DNA from: Phycisphaera mikurensis NBRC 102666
Lineage (GTDB): Bacteria > Planctomycetota > Phycisphaerae > Phycisphaerales > SM1A02
Reading direction: 5' to 3'
Assembly: GCA_945878575.1 (NCBI GenBank)
Contig: CAMDUB010000008.1
Location: forward strand, 1-64,000
Length of the DNA stretch: 64,000 bases
Shown: piece by piece, positions 26,133-34,884 of the stretch
How positions within the stretch are numbered: position 1 is the first letter of the stretch
How the letters are laid out: the number at the start of each line of letters is the position of its first letter
Program-made: the position numbers and the translations under genes
Notes under the pieces: model-generated
Database searches by the model: none
Told to the model about the DNA's origin: nothing
What the model saw: the letters and a program-made list of their open reading frames with translations, nothing else

Positions 26133-26642
26133 ATGCCCGTCAACACCAAGACTGTCGCGCGTCGTCATCTTTTCTTCAAGTGCTTGGGATGCCTGCGCGG
26201 TGAATTGGACCGGATCGAGGCCGCACATCGCGCCGGAACCCTGACCACCACCGGAAACTGGACGCCTGGTCAGAATCTTGACCACTGCGCGGTGCCTCTT
26301 GAAGAGGGCCTGGACGGTTCGACCAAGAAGGTGTCGTTCGTGGTGCGAATGTTTGCAAAGCTCATCAAACCGATGCTTCTGAAAGCGAAGCCCGATGCAA
26401 TGCGCCCGGGCTTCAACGTCGGCAAGTCCAACCCGGAGCTCATGCCCAGACCCGGCGTTACCTTTGAGCAAGGCATGGCGCGAATCCGCAAGACGCTCGC
26501 ACGGATCGAAGCCGGCGAGCGCATGACCAAGCCAAGCCCGTGGCTCGGCGCAATGACGCATGATGAATGGGTGCGGCTCAACCTGAACCACACGGCAATG
26601 CACTTTGGATTCTTGACGTATCCGGGCGCGGCGCAACCATGA
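26133..26642 (+). CDS. DUF1569 (DinB-like) protein
   Basis: The 169-residue cytoplasmic protein fits DUF1569: an N-terminal RRHLFFKCLGCLRGELDRIE helix, GNWTPGQNLDHCA, and a closing WVRLNLNHTAMHFGF motif with the metal-binding-type His residues of the DinB-like four-helix bundle. DinB-like proteins commonly act as thiol-dependent transferases or metal-binding proteins, but DUF1569 itself has no fixed role. Its stop overlaps the fdhD start by 4 nt (ATGA), making it the first gene of the formate-dehydrogenase-type operon. That placement suggests an accessory role, though this is only context. Confidence 0.82.
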   Translation: MPVNTKTVARRHLFFKCLGCLRGELDRIEAAHRAGTLTTTGNWTPGQNLDHCAVPLEEGLDGSTKKVSFVVRMFAKLIKPMLLKAKPDAMRPGFNVGKSNPELMPRPGVTFEQGMARIRKTLARIEAGERMTKPSPWLGAMTHDEWVRLNLNHTAMHFGFLTYPGAAQP

Positions 26643-27490
26643 CGCGGACTGTCACAGCCGACATCACTCGCTTTCAAGGACCCGAGCACCACGAAGTCAC
26701 TGATCGTGTGGCGATTGAAGAGCCGCTGGAGATTCGCGTTGACTTTGTTGCCAACGGCGAGCGCGCCGTCCGCAGTCTGTCGATCACCATGCGCACCCCT
26801 GGGCATGATGAAGAATTGGCCGCCGGATTCCTGATGTCTGAAGGGTTGGTTCGTTCGGCACGTGACATCGAATCAATCCGCGCGTGCGGACCAGAGAGCG
26901 GCGCGCACAATGGAAACAATGTGGTCAAGGTGCGCCTAGCCGATCACGCCACTATGGCATGGCCAAACGTGGAGCGCCACTTCTACGCAACCTCCAGTTG
27001 TGGCGTTTGCGGCAAAGCATCGCTTGAAGCATTGGAGGTGCCCGGACTGTGCCCGATTGCGCGCGATGGATTTCGCTTTCCGGTTGCTGCCATCCGCATG
27101 TTGTCCGATCGCCTCCGCGCGCAACAATCGGTGTTTGAAGAAACCGGCGGACTGCACGCGGCGGCACTCTTTAACTCAGCGGGCGAGATACTTGCTATCC
27201 GCGAAGACGTCGGGCGCCACAACGCCGTCGACAAGTTGCTCGGCGCGCAGTTCTTGCAGGGGCAGACACCACTTTCAAGCAACCTGCTCTTCCTAAGCGG
27301 GCGCATCAGCTTTGAACTGGCGCAGAAGGCGCTGGCGGGCGGTATTCCGATGGTGGTGGCGGTGGGCGCCCCATCCAGCCTGGCCATTGCACTGGCCAAG
27401 CGATTTGACATTACTCTGGTCGGATTCGTGCGCGGTGAACGGTTCAATGTCTACGCGGGTGACTGGCGATTGACTGACGAAACGGAATGA
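26639..27490 (+). CDS. fdhD: FdhD sulfurtransferase for formate-dehydrogenase-type enzymes
   Basis: This 283-residue protein matches FdhD: the paired cysteines of SSCGVCGKAS (Cys121 and Cys124), the N-terminal IEEPLEIRV, the HDEELAAGFLMSEG motif, and the C-terminal GRISFELAQKA. FdhD carries sulfur from a cysteine desulfurase to the molybdenum cofactor before insertion into formate dehydrogenases. Start and stop both overlap neighbours by 4 nt (DUF1569 upstream, the DUF7009 gene downstream), so translation is coupled. The co-encoded YdeP-type oxidoreductase is the likely client. Confidence 0.94.
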   Translation: MTRTVTADITRFQGPEHHEVTDRVAIEEPLEIRVDFVANGERAVRSLSITMRTPGHDEELAAGFLMSEGLVRSARDIESIRACGPESGAHNGNNVVKVRLADHATMAWPNVERHFYATSSCGVCGKASLEALEVPGLCPIARDGFRFPVAAIRMLSDRLRAQQSVFEETGGLHAAALFNSAGEILAIREDVGRHNAVDKLLGAQFLQGQTPLSSNLLFLSGRISFELAQKALAGGIPMVVAVGAPSSLAIALAKRFDITLVGFVRGERFNVYAGDWRLTDETE

Positions 27491-27870
27491 AACTTCGAAT
27501 CCGAAAAAATTCCCTGCGCCTGCGACTGCAACAGCATGAAGTAAAGCAACTGGTTGCTGCTGGCGCGGTGATTGATGAAACATGCTTCGGCAAAGAGACG
27601 CTGCGCAACTCAATCGAGATCAGTGCCGATGTCAGCGCCATGTGCGCTGACTTCGCAAGCAATACCATCCGTGTTCGCGTGCCGATGGCGGCCGCGTTGC
27701 ACTGGGCGAATTCCGATGAAGTTGGAATGCTTGCCGAACAAGTCACGCCTGCTGGCCCGCTGCTTCTACTGATTGAAAAGGACTTTGCCTGTCTGCAACC
27801 GCGCGACCCGGCTCTGCGTGAGGATGACTCCGACGCGTTCATGAATCCCAATTCATCGTGTGGTCCGTGA
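27487..27870 (+). CDS. DUF7009 small protein of the molybdoenzyme operon
   Basis: The 127-residue protein begins MKLRIRKNSLRLRLQQHEV and ends with a LLLIEKDFACL strand and an Asp/Asn/Pro-rich tail, the pattern I recall for DUF7009. No enzyme motif is visible. Its position between fdhD and the oxidoreductase, with a 4-nt ATGA overlap upstream and a 25-bp gap downstream, repeats an arrangement seen elsewhere for this family. It is probably an assembly helper, an inference from context. Confidence 0.72.
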   Translation: MKLRIRKNSLRLRLQQHEVKQLVAAGAVIDETCFGKETLRNSIEISADVSAMCADFASNTIRVRVPMAAALHWANSDEVGMLAEQVTPAGPLLLLIEKDFACLQPRDPALREDDSDAFMNPNSSCGP

Positions 27871-27895
27871 GGCACCTGCTCCACCAACTCATTTC

Positions 27896-30256
27896 ATGAA
27901 TCAACCAACCAACCGTTCGCGCACGCCACTACTTCGCAGCCCAGCTTTTCTCAGCCCGGAGCTGCTTGATCCCGGTATTCAGATTGGCGCGCCCGCGGCA
28001 GTAGCCGGCGGCGCGCCGGCAGTGACTGTGGCACTCACCACCTCGGTGGCACAAATGGGCGTAGCGCGAACCATGGCAACGCTGCTGCGCGTCAACCAAA
28101 CCACCGGCTTTGACTGCCCCGGTTGCGCCTGGCCAGACCCTGCAGGCAGTCGTTCCAAGTTTGAATTCTGCGAAAATGGCGCGAAGGCAATCGCTGAAGA
28201 AGCGACGCTCGCCCGCGCCACTCCAGCGTTCTTTGCGGCGCATTCCGTTGAGGAACTTTCACGCCAAAGCGATTACCAACTCGGCAAGCAAGGCCGCCTC
28301 ACTGAGCCGATGTACCTGCCGCGCGGGGGCACACACTATGAGCCGATTTCATGGGCAAACGCCTTCACGGTGATTGCTGATGAACTCAAGGCCTTGAAAT
28401 CCCCAAACGAGGCGCACTTCTATACCTCCGGCCGCACCAGCAACGAGGCTGCGTTTCTTTATCAGTTGTTCGTACGCATGTTCGGCACCAACAACCTCCC
28501 CGACTGCTCCAACATGTGTCACGAGTCGAGCGGCGTTGGCATGATGCGAACGATCGGATCCGGCAAAGGCACAGTGACGCTCAAGGACTTTGAGTCCGCC
28601 GACTGCATTGTGGTGATTGGTCAGAACCCGGGCACGAATCATCCGCGCATGCTGATCACGCTGCAAGAAGCCGCGCGCCGCGGTTGCAAGATCATCAGCA
28701 TCAACCCGCTTGCAGAAGCTGGTCTGAAGCGATTCCGCCATCCGCAAGAAGTCGGCGGCATGCTTGGCAAGAGCACCGCACTGGCCACGCACCACGTGCC
28801 GGTGCGCATCAATGGCGATGTTGCGCTTCTGAAGGGAATTCAGAAGGCGATCCTGGAAACGCCGGGCGCGCGAGTTGATCGTGCATTCATTGATCAATAC
28901 ACCGAAGGCTTCGATGCATACCGCGCGAATCTTGCGGCGGAAGAGTGGAGCGCCATCGTGGAGGGCTCCGGTATTTCCGAAGCGGAGATTCGCGAAATTG
29001 CAGATGTCATCGGCAAGTCACAGGCGATGATCTGCTGCTGGGCGATGGGGCTGACGCAACATCAGAATGCGGTTGCCAATATTCAGGAGATCATCAATCT
29101 TCTGCTACTCGGCGGACACCTCGGCCGCCCCGGCGCCGGTGCGTGCCCCGTGCGTGGCCACAGCAATGTGCAGGGTGACCGCACTATGGGAATCTGGGAA
29201 CGCCCAAGCCCCGCGTTCCTCAAGAGTCTCGCCGACGAGTTTGGTTTCGAGCCTCCCGTTGAACATGGGCATAGCACCGTTGAAGCCATCAACGCCATGC
29301 ATCATGGACAAGCCAAAGTGTTCATCGCACTTGGTGGCAACTTTCTATCCGCAACACCGGACACCGCGTACACCGCACAGGCACTGCACAACTGCAACCT
29401 CACAGTGCAGATTTCCACCAAGCTGAATCGATCGCACCTGATCACCGGCGCGCATGCTTTGATACTGCCCTGCCTCGGTCGCACTGAGCGAGACATCCAA
29501 AGCAGCGGCGCGCAATTTGTGAGCGTCGAAGATTCCATGGGAGTTGTCCACGCATCAACAGGGACGCTGGCCCCCGCTTCCAAGCACCTGCTGAGCGAGC
29601 CCGCGATTGTGGCGGCCATGGCCAGCGCTACGCTCGGCGTCGATTGGAGCGGATATGTGGCTAATTATGATGCCATTCGCACACGCATCGCGCGGGTTAT
29701 CCCTGGCTTTGAAGAGATGAATATGCGCATTCGCCAGCCGAATGGCTTTGAATTGCCGCATGCAGTTCGCGATCAACGTGAGTTCCGCACTCCGGATGGA
29801 AAGGCGAAATTCACTGTTCACCACATTCCAACATTGCCGGTTGGCCCTGGCCAGTTCATCATGACCACGATCCGGTCGCACGATCAGTTCAATACCACCA
29901 TCTATGGATTGGATGACCGCTACCGTGGCATTCGCAACGGCCGCCGCGTGGTGCTGATGAATTCGGATGACATCGCCGCGCACCAATTTGCCGACGGTGA
30001 TGCAGTGGACATCGTGAGTCACCACAACGGAGCCGAACGACGTGCGCACAATTTCCGCATCGTGTCCTATGAGATTCCGCGCGGATGCCTCGCGAGTTAC
30101 TTCCCGGAGACCAATGTGTTGGTGCCGATTGATAGTTTCGCCGAGGGAAGCCACACGCCCACTTCAAAGTCGGTGATCGTGTCCCTAGTGAAGGCGACGC
30201 TGGTGAACGCGACCCAATCGAAAACGACTGAATCGAAGGCGACTGTTGGCAACTGA
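27896..30256 (+). CDS. YdeP/FdhF-type molybdopterin oxidoreductase
   Basis: A 786-residue cytoplasmic molybdoenzyme of the YdeP/FdhF branch. Visible features are N-terminal GFDCPGCAWPDP, typical of YdeP in place of a full 4Fe-4S Cys set; a Cys in PDCSNMCHESSG; and molybdopterin-dinucleotide segments such as VVIGQNPGTNHPRM, GQAKVFIALGGNFL and ITGAHALILPCLGRTERD. The C-terminal MopB domain includes TTRSHDQFNT-like sequence (IRSHDQFNTTIYG). The natural substrate of this branch is unsettled; formate is only a guess. The ATG at 27896 is preferred; an in-frame GTG at 27860 would overlap the preceding gene. Followed directly by mobA. Confidence 0.9.
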   Translation: MNQPTNRSRTPLLRSPAFLSPELLDPGIQIGAPAAVAGGAPAVTVALTTSVAQMGVARTMATLLRVNQTTGFDCPGCAWPDPAGSRSKFEFCENGAKAIAEEATLARATPAFFAAHSVEELSRQSDYQLGKQGRLTEPMYLPRGGTHYEPISWANAFTVIADELKALKSPNEAHFYTSGRTSNEAAFLYQLFVRMFGTNNLPDCSNMCHESSGVGMMRTIGSGKGTVTLKDFESADCIVVIGQNPGTNHPRMLITLQEAARRGCKIISINPLAEAGLKRFRHPQEVGGMLGKSTALATHHVPVRINGDVALLKGIQKAILETPGARVDRAFIDQYTEGFDAYRANLAAEEWSAIVEGSGISEAEIREIADVIGKSQAMICCWAMGLTQHQNAVANIQEIINLLLLGGHLGRPGAGACPVRGHSNVQGDRTMGIWERPSPAFLKSLADEFGFEPPVEHGHSTVEAINAMHHGQAKVFIALGGNFLSATPDTAYTAQALHNCNLTVQISTKLNRSHLITGAHALILPCLGRTERDIQSSGAQFVSVEDSMGVVHASTGTLAPASKHLLSEPAIVAAMASATLGVDWSGYVANYDAIRTRIARVIPGFEEMNMRIRQPNGFELPHAVRDQREFRTPDGKAKFTVHHIPTLPVGPGQFIMTTIRSHDQFNTTIYGLDDRYRGIRNGRRVVLMNSDDIAAHQFADGDAVDIVSHHNGAERRAHNFRIVSYEIPRGCLASYFPETNVLVPIDSFAEGSHTPTSKSVIVSLVKATLVNATQSKTTESKATVGN

Positions 30257-30800
30257 GCTGCACGGACTGGTACTCACCGGCGGGGCAAGTTCCCGCATGG
30301 GCCGGGATAAAGCAGAAATCACTTACGGCGCACAGCCACAATGGCGCGCGGCAGCTGACCTCTTGGCGCCGATCTGCGCGCGCACCTACTGGTCTTGCAC
30401 CGCAAAGCAACGTGATGACTGGGAAATTGGCGAATCGGGCGTGCTTGATCAGGTGCCTGGCCATGGCCCCGCAAGCGGAATACACGCCGCTTTCCGTCGC
30501 GCGCCGGATGCTGCGTGGCTCGTGATCGGATGCGATTACCCGTTCCTTGAAACGCAAGACATCCGCCGCCTGCTTGAAGCGCGCGCGCCCGGAGTGGACG
30601 CGGTGACATTCCTCAATCAAGAAACATCTGAGATTGATCCAATGATTTCGCTCTGGGAGCCCACGGCAGTGCAGCACTTCATGCAACGCTTTGCGGCAGG
30701 CGAATACAGCCCGCGCCGGATACTGCAGTCCTGCAAGTTAGTGACCGTGGACCCGCGCGAGCCGCAGATCCTGCACAACCGCAACAGCCCCGCGGAGTAA
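30246..30800 (+). CDS. mobA: Molybdenum cofactor guanylyltransferase MobA-like
   Basis: The 184-residue protein has the MobA N-terminus LVLTGGASSRMGRDKAE (nucleotide-binding loop), a VIGCDYPFL metal-binding motif and a D-P-M-x-x-L-W-E-like substrate segment. MobA attaches GMP to molybdopterin to give the bis-MGD used by FdhF-type enzymes, which matches the gene just upstream. The start is a TTG at 30246 inside the end of the oxidoreductase gene, supported by a GAAGG Shine-Dalgarno at 30235-30239. An 11-nt overlap indicates coupling. At 184 residues it is close to the usual length. Confidence 0.9.
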   Translation: MATELHGLVLTGGASSRMGRDKAEITYGAQPQWRAAADLLAPICARTYWSCTAKQRDDWEIGESGVLDQVPGHGPASGIHAAFRRAPDAAWLVIGCDYPFLETQDIRRLLEARAPGVDAVTFLNQETSEIDPMISLWEPTAVQHFMQRFAAGEYSPRRILQSCKLVTVDPREPQILHNRNSPAE

Positions 30801-30875
30801 CTGAATGCCTCACCGCGATGAACGCGATGGGGACGAATACACGCGTGCGAGGCGAAACACGTGCAGCCAAAAGAA

Positions 30876-30904
30876 ACAGTGGCGACCGTGATGGTCGCCA
30901 CTGT
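30876..30904. terminator. Bidirectional terminator hairpin of the GGCGACC type
   Basis: A 12-bp perfect stem ACAGTGGCGACC/GGTCGCCACTGT with loop GTGAT lies between the convergent mobA and PAPG-tail genes. Its core and loop are identical to the hairpins at 38684 and 39625. Confidence 0.82.
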
Positions 30905-30939
30905 GGGGTTACTGCCTATACGTCAAGCGTATGAAACAA

Positions 30940-31557
30940 TCATGCGCGGCGGCGAGTGTGGCCGCTCACGAGCCCAGCAGCTGCGAGCAGCGCGAGCACA
31001 CCAGGAGCCGGCACTGCAAAGTACAGGTTGTCGACCGTTGCGTATGACGTCGAGCCTGTCATCTGAAACACCTTGATCGTCAACTTGGCGATGGATGCGG
31101 TGTCGGAGTAGAAACCGATGAAATTCTCCACATTGTCCGAATTTCCAAAGTAGGAAACGCCGTCTACGAGCGTTACTTTGATGTACGCAAAGCTTGGGGT
31201 CTCCCCGAGAACACTGGTGTAGATGTTGCCACCAATGCCCTGAACACCTGGCGCAAAGTTAAACACCAGGTCTTCGGTTGCAGTGTCCGGGCGCAACGTG
31301 GCGAAGTTCGTCACCAGGCCATGCGTTGGCGCGGTCGCCGTCCAAGTGATGCCGGAAGCGGGGAGCGGGCTACCAGTGAGCGAGACAGCCGCGCCCGGAG
31401 CGAAACTGTTGAAGTCCTCAACCGCAACGGTCTGCCCGTTGGCAGTGACGGTGCTACCCCAAACGCTGTAGTTCGTAAAGACGGCGACTGCGGCTGAAGC
31501 CCCTTGAACTGCTGAGAGGGTCACGAGAGCGGAGATAGCAAGTGTTGTATTTTTCAT
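30940..31557 (-). CDS. PAPG-tail exported protein, five-paralog family
   Basis: This 205-residue protein has a signal peptide (MKNTTLAISALVTLSAVQGASA) and a tail PAPGVLALLAAAGLVSG then HTRRRA. It belongs to a family with the genes at 31632, 38741, 39682 and 40588: all share an N-terminal T-x-x-x-W segment, a F-A-P-G-V-Q-G-I-G-G-N-like motif, T-L-x-D-G-x-S-Y, F-I/V-G-F-Y-S and Y-A-T-V-D-N-L-Y-F-A just before the tail. The shared motifs suggest one beta-sandwich fold. Its signal-peptide start and 20-nt leader are identical in part to those of the next gene on the strand. Function unknown; likely surface-located. Confidence 0.87.
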   Translation of the reverse strand: MKNTTLAISALVTLSAVQGASAAVAVFTNYSVWGSTVTANGQTVAVEDFNSFAPGAAVSLTGSPLPASGITWTATAPTHGLVTNFATLRPDTATEDLVFNFAPGVQGIGGNIYTSVLGETPSFAYIKVTLVDGVSYFGNSDNVENFIGFYSDTASIAKLTIKVFQMTGSTSYATVDNLYFAVPAPGVLALLAAAGLVSGHTRRRA

Positions 31558-31631
31558 GATTGAAAGGTCCCGGAAAGGGGAGAAGTGATGGTGATGATGT
31601 GAACTATCGGCAAATGACTTACGAACACTTG

Positions 31632-32279
31632 TCAGACGGCTGCCGAGTTTGCACGGCGACGGCTTCGTCCACCGACAACACCAGCGAGACTGAGCAAGGC
31701 CAGAGCGCCTGGAGCAGGCACGGTTGCGAAGTAAAGATTGTCGACCGTGGCGTAGGTGTCAGGAGTTGACGTCGAGATCGAGATGCTCGAAATCGTTGCA
31801 CCATTGGAGTAGAAGCCCACGAAGTCAGTCGCCGTGGTCTGATCATTGACGTACGAGGTGCCATCAGCAAGCGTCACAGTGATGCGGGCGAGCACAACCC
31901 CGAAACTGGAGGTCCTACCGAACATCTCCCCGCCGATACCTTGAACGCCGGGAGCGAAGGTGAAATTCAGCGTCGCGTTGGCGATATTGGTGGAAATGAC
32001 CCGATGATCGGGCGGCACATTGACATTACCGAAGTAAAGGTTACCTGCTGCGCTCGCGGTCCATGTCGTATCACCCACGATGCGCGAGGCTGATGCTGGG
32101 GCGGCGCCAACTACGAAACTCTCAAAGTCCTCTGTAGCGACCGTCGCACCATGGAATCCGACGTACGCATTCCACGTAGTCCGACTATTGAGGACCACAA
32201 TGGCACCCGAAGCGATGGAGGACATGCCAAGACCAGCAACGGTGGCAACGATGGAAACGGCAAGTGTTGTATTTTTCAT
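31632..32279 (-). CDS. PAPG-tail exported protein, five-paralog family
   Basis: A 215-residue paralog of the neighbouring gene. It has signal peptide MKNTTLAVSIVATVAGLGMS, the family motifs FAPGVQGIGGEMF, TVTLADGTSY, DFVGFYSNGA and YATVDNLYFATV, and tail PAPGALALLSLAGVVGG then RSRRRA with a short extension NSAAV after the Arg cluster, which is unusual for the family. The start at 32279 is set by the signal peptide; a longer frame reaches 32444. It is the upstream member of a same-strand pair with the 30940 gene, 74 bp apart. Confidence 0.87.
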   Translation of the reverse strand: MKNTTLAVSIVATVAGLGMSSIASGAIVVLNSRTTWNAYVGFHGATVATEDFESFVVGAAPASASRIVGDTTWTASAAGNLYFGNVNVPPDHRVISTNIANATLNFTFAPGVQGIGGEMFGRTSSFGVVLARITVTLADGTSYVNDQTTATDFVGFYSNGATISSISISTSTPDTYATVDNLYFATVPAPGALALLSLAGVVGGRSRRRANSAAV

Positions 32280-32537
32280 AACCATCCTGAGGAAATCCGA
32301 AACTTTTGGACCAAGAACGAGTACGCAACGACCATGAAAACCTCCCGGAAGGCAGGTCCACCCTGATAGGCGTAACTTCCGTGCACAGCGGATCATCGAT
32401 TGGCGATAAATCGTGGAAATTCTTGTAGCGAACCTCTTTAGCATCCAAAGGCTGCGTTTCTGGCAATGAAACAGCGCTGGCCTTCAAACATAAGCCCGTC
32501 CTACCAAAGCATTTGCCGTTTCTTTACCGGCTGGCGG

Positions 32538-33722
32538 ATGGCATGCCGGCTCCGAGCAATGCCGGTTTCGCTGACAGCTCCACTTGCGGCACGCCTCTCC
32601 CAATCGGCTGCCCTGCTGACCGTCATGTCCATGCTTGCGGGCACCGCCGCCCTCGTTCCAACCGATGTCTTTGTGGGCGGCCAGGGCGGTCACGCGGTCT
32701 ATCGGATCCCGTCAATCATCAGAACCACCTCGGGGCGACTGTTGGCGTTCGCCGAGGCCCGCGGCTCCCAAGCCGACAACGGTTCAAACAATATTGTTGT
32801 GCGCACCAGTGACGATGGGGGTTCGACGTGGGGCGCCATGCGCACCGTGCTTGACGAACCCGGCCGGTCGCTCAACAACCCGTGCGCTGTGAATCTGACG
32901 AGCGGTCCTCACGCTGGTCGCATACTGCTGATGTTTCAGTCATACCCCACCGGCAAGGGCGAAGGATCAGTAGCGGCCGGCTTTGATGGACCAGACACCT
33001 GCCGCACGCTCCTCATGCATTCGGATGACCGTGGCGAAACATGGTCGCCACCCCGCGATGTCTCTCGCCAAGTGAAGCGCCCGGCACCAGTCACCAGCGT
33101 CGCCACCGGCCCCGGCATCGGCATCCAGCTTGTGAAAGGAAGCCACGCTGGCCGCGTGGTGATGCCCTTCAACGAAGGCCCGGCCGGCAAGTGGCGCGTG
33201 TACGCCGCGTTTAGCGACGACGGCGGCGACGAATGGAAACTCGGCGAGCCCGCACCGGAAGACAGCGCTGGCCACGGCAACGAAGTGCAGATGGCTGAAC
33301 GCCCCGATGGCTCGCTCCTCTTAGTGGCGCGACAGTTCGGCGGCGGCGGTCGCCGAAAGTCCGCGGTTTCCACCGACGGCGGAGCATCGTGGAGCACACT
33401 GCAGGCAGTGCCTGACCTTGTTGACCCCTCATGCATGGGTGGGTTAGTCGCGGCATCAATCGACGGCGCGCCGTGCCTCGTCTGCACTGGGCCGGCAAGC
33501 ACAAATGATCGGACCAACGGTCAAGCGTGGATCTCTACCGACGGCGGGTCCACGTGGCCGCGGTCGCTACCCATGTATGCCGGCAACTTTGCGTACAGCG
33601 TCCCCGTTGTGCTCGGCGACTCACGCATTGGAATACTCTTCGAACGCGATTCCAACAGCAAGATCTCATTCATCACGCTTGAACTCCCCAGCAACGCCGC
33701 GCCTGTACCAAAGACCCCATGA
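32538..33722 (+). CDS. Exo-alpha-sialidase-like BNR protein (GH33 type)
   Basis: The protein has a signal-like N-terminus (MSMLAGTAALVPTDV region) and the sialidase pattern: a YRIPSIIRTTSG arginine segment, a LAFAEARGS strand and five Asp boxes (SDDGGSTWG, SDDRGETWS, SDDGGDEWK, STDGGASWS, STDGGSTWP). Sialidases of this type are exported six-bladed propellers that release terminal sialic acid. The start is uncertain: ATGs at 32466, 32538 and 32559 are all in frame and no clear ribosome binding site decides; 32538 retains the most plausible signal peptide. A 394-residue product. No sialic acid catabolic genes are nearby, so the sugar may serve others. Confidence 0.83.
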   Translation: MACRLRAMPVSLTAPLAARLSQSAALLTVMSMLAGTAALVPTDVFVGGQGGHAVYRIPSIIRTTSGRLLAFAEARGSQADNGSNNIVVRTSDDGGSTWGAMRTVLDEPGRSLNNPCAVNLTSGPHAGRILLMFQSYPTGKGEGSVAAGFDGPDTCRTLLMHSDDRGETWSPPRDVSRQVKRPAPVTSVATGPGIGIQLVKGSHAGRVVMPFNEGPAGKWRVYAAFSDDGGDEWKLGEPAPEDSAGHGNEVQMAERPDGSLLLVARQFGGGGRRKSAVSTDGGASWSTLQAVPDLVDPSCMGGLVAASIDGAPCLVCTGPASTNDRTNGQAWISTDGGSTWPRSLPMYAGNFAYSVPVVLGDSRIGILFERDSNSKISFITLELPSNAAPVPKTP

Positions 33723-33849
33723 ACAAAGTCCTCGTCGCTGCCCTCCGCTATTCGCAAGGTCCGGGCGCCACCGCAGGCCTGGCTACCGAAATGCTGGGGC
33801 TTGGTCTGCGTGCAGGCGATCAAACGCGCGGATACCGCCGGGCGCGCTG

Positions 33850-34458
33850 CTATTCAGTGACGCCGTCACGGGCTTCACGAAGCGTGACATCAGGAAAGTG
33901 ATACACGGCGACATTGTGCCGCTTGCCGCGCCGCTGGGCACGAGCCTCACGAACGAACGACATCAGTTCAGTGACCTTGGCGTTGACTTCCTGAAGTTGT
34001 TGGTCATCAAGCCACGTGGTTTCAGAAACCAGCGCAGCATTGCGGAGGTCGCGTGCCTCCACCGCCTTCTTCACGCGCGCCTTACCCCAGCGGCGCAGGC
34101 GGAGTGCCAGGTCACTGAGAAGTTGCACTCCCAACGAAATGGACGAATGACCATCGCTTGATTGATCAGTGGACTGTCGATTCCAAGCCACGGCTGCACC
34201 CGGCCTGTACACGCGCCGCGGGCGGCCCTTGCCGACTTCAATCTCCACCGCCACCAGTTGCGCGGCCTCTAGAATTTCAAGATGCGGATAGAGCGAAGTG
34301 CCGGTCCGCCCGGTCCATCCACTCAGGTCCTTGATGGTGGCGCGACTAGCCCCCTCGATGAATTGCAGCAGTTGCAGGCGATGGGCGGATGAAATGGCGT
34401 CCCATTGAGCTGCCGTCCAAGAAGGAAGGGTGCCATCAGGGGAGGTGTGGGTAGACAT
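33850..34458 (-). CDS. Winged-helix transcriptional regulator
   Basis: The 202-residue cytoplasmic protein has an ArsR/PadR-like winged helix in its first 80 residues: QWDAISSAHRLQLLQFIE, a recognition-helix region TGRTGTSLYPHLEILE, and a basic wing GKGRPRRVYRPG. A long charged helical C-terminal half follows (KARVKKAVEARDLRN, REARAQRRGKR). It is convergent with the sialidase gene. Target operator not seen. The divergent 426-bp upstream region could hold its operator. Confidence 0.75.
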   Translation of the reverse strand: MSTHTSPDGTLPSWTAAQWDAISSAHRLQLLQFIEGASRATIKDLSGWTGRTGTSLYPHLEILEAAQLVAVEIEVGKGRPRRVYRPGAAVAWNRQSTDQSSDGHSSISLGVQLLSDLALRLRRWGKARVKKAVEARDLRNAALVSETTWLDDQQLQEVNAKVTELMSFVREARAQRRGKRHNVAVYHFPDVTLREARDGVTE

Positions 34459-34884
34459 GTGAGGTGGGGATTGGGTATGAGGTGCGGGTTATCAGAACAA
34501 AATTGCGTGAGAGATAGCCACCTCAGCAAAGGCCCACGGTGCGTTTTCGCTGCCTCCGGGTGCCGGATTCATTGAAAGCGGCTATTTCTGAAAACACTTC
34601 CCGAAGCTGGCCCCTCACCACGGCCCGGTTCGAACCCATGGTCATTGCCATCAACAAACGACACTCCGACGTCAATACCCCTGCAATTATTGAAAAACTC
34701 CCGATCTACTACTTGTTGGCGGGGACATCCGCGCTACCTTTCGTCTTAGTTAAAGTCTGACAATCGCCACGTAATTGCGGTGCGCGTGGTGACCAAATGA
34801 CTGTTCGGTAGACCCCGGACACATGTGTGAAGCGAGCAGATCGCCTGCCCGTCATCATCTTTCTAGACAAGGAACTTCGCCAAG
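34459..34884. other. 426-bp region without a supported gene
   Basis: This stretch between the divergent regulator and the dockerin protein is AT-richer than its surroundings. Short frames exist (for example 34539-34760) but have atypical composition and no ribosome binding site. No convincing terminator, tRNA or repeat is visible. It probably holds the two divergent promoters. Confidence 0.6.

Noticed and set aside
32466-32559. Alternative starts for the sialidase gene
   Set aside because: ATG 32466 would add a hydrophilic stretch before the signal peptide; 32559 remains possible but 32538 keeps a more complete signal.
33719-33901. 60-residue frame overlapping the sialidase stop by ATGA
   Set aside because: The overlap is tempting, but the frame has no recognisable domain and its end runs over the convergent regulator gene.
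34539-34760. 73-residue frame in the 426-bp gap
   Set aside because: Atypical composition, no ribosome binding site and no export or domain feature.
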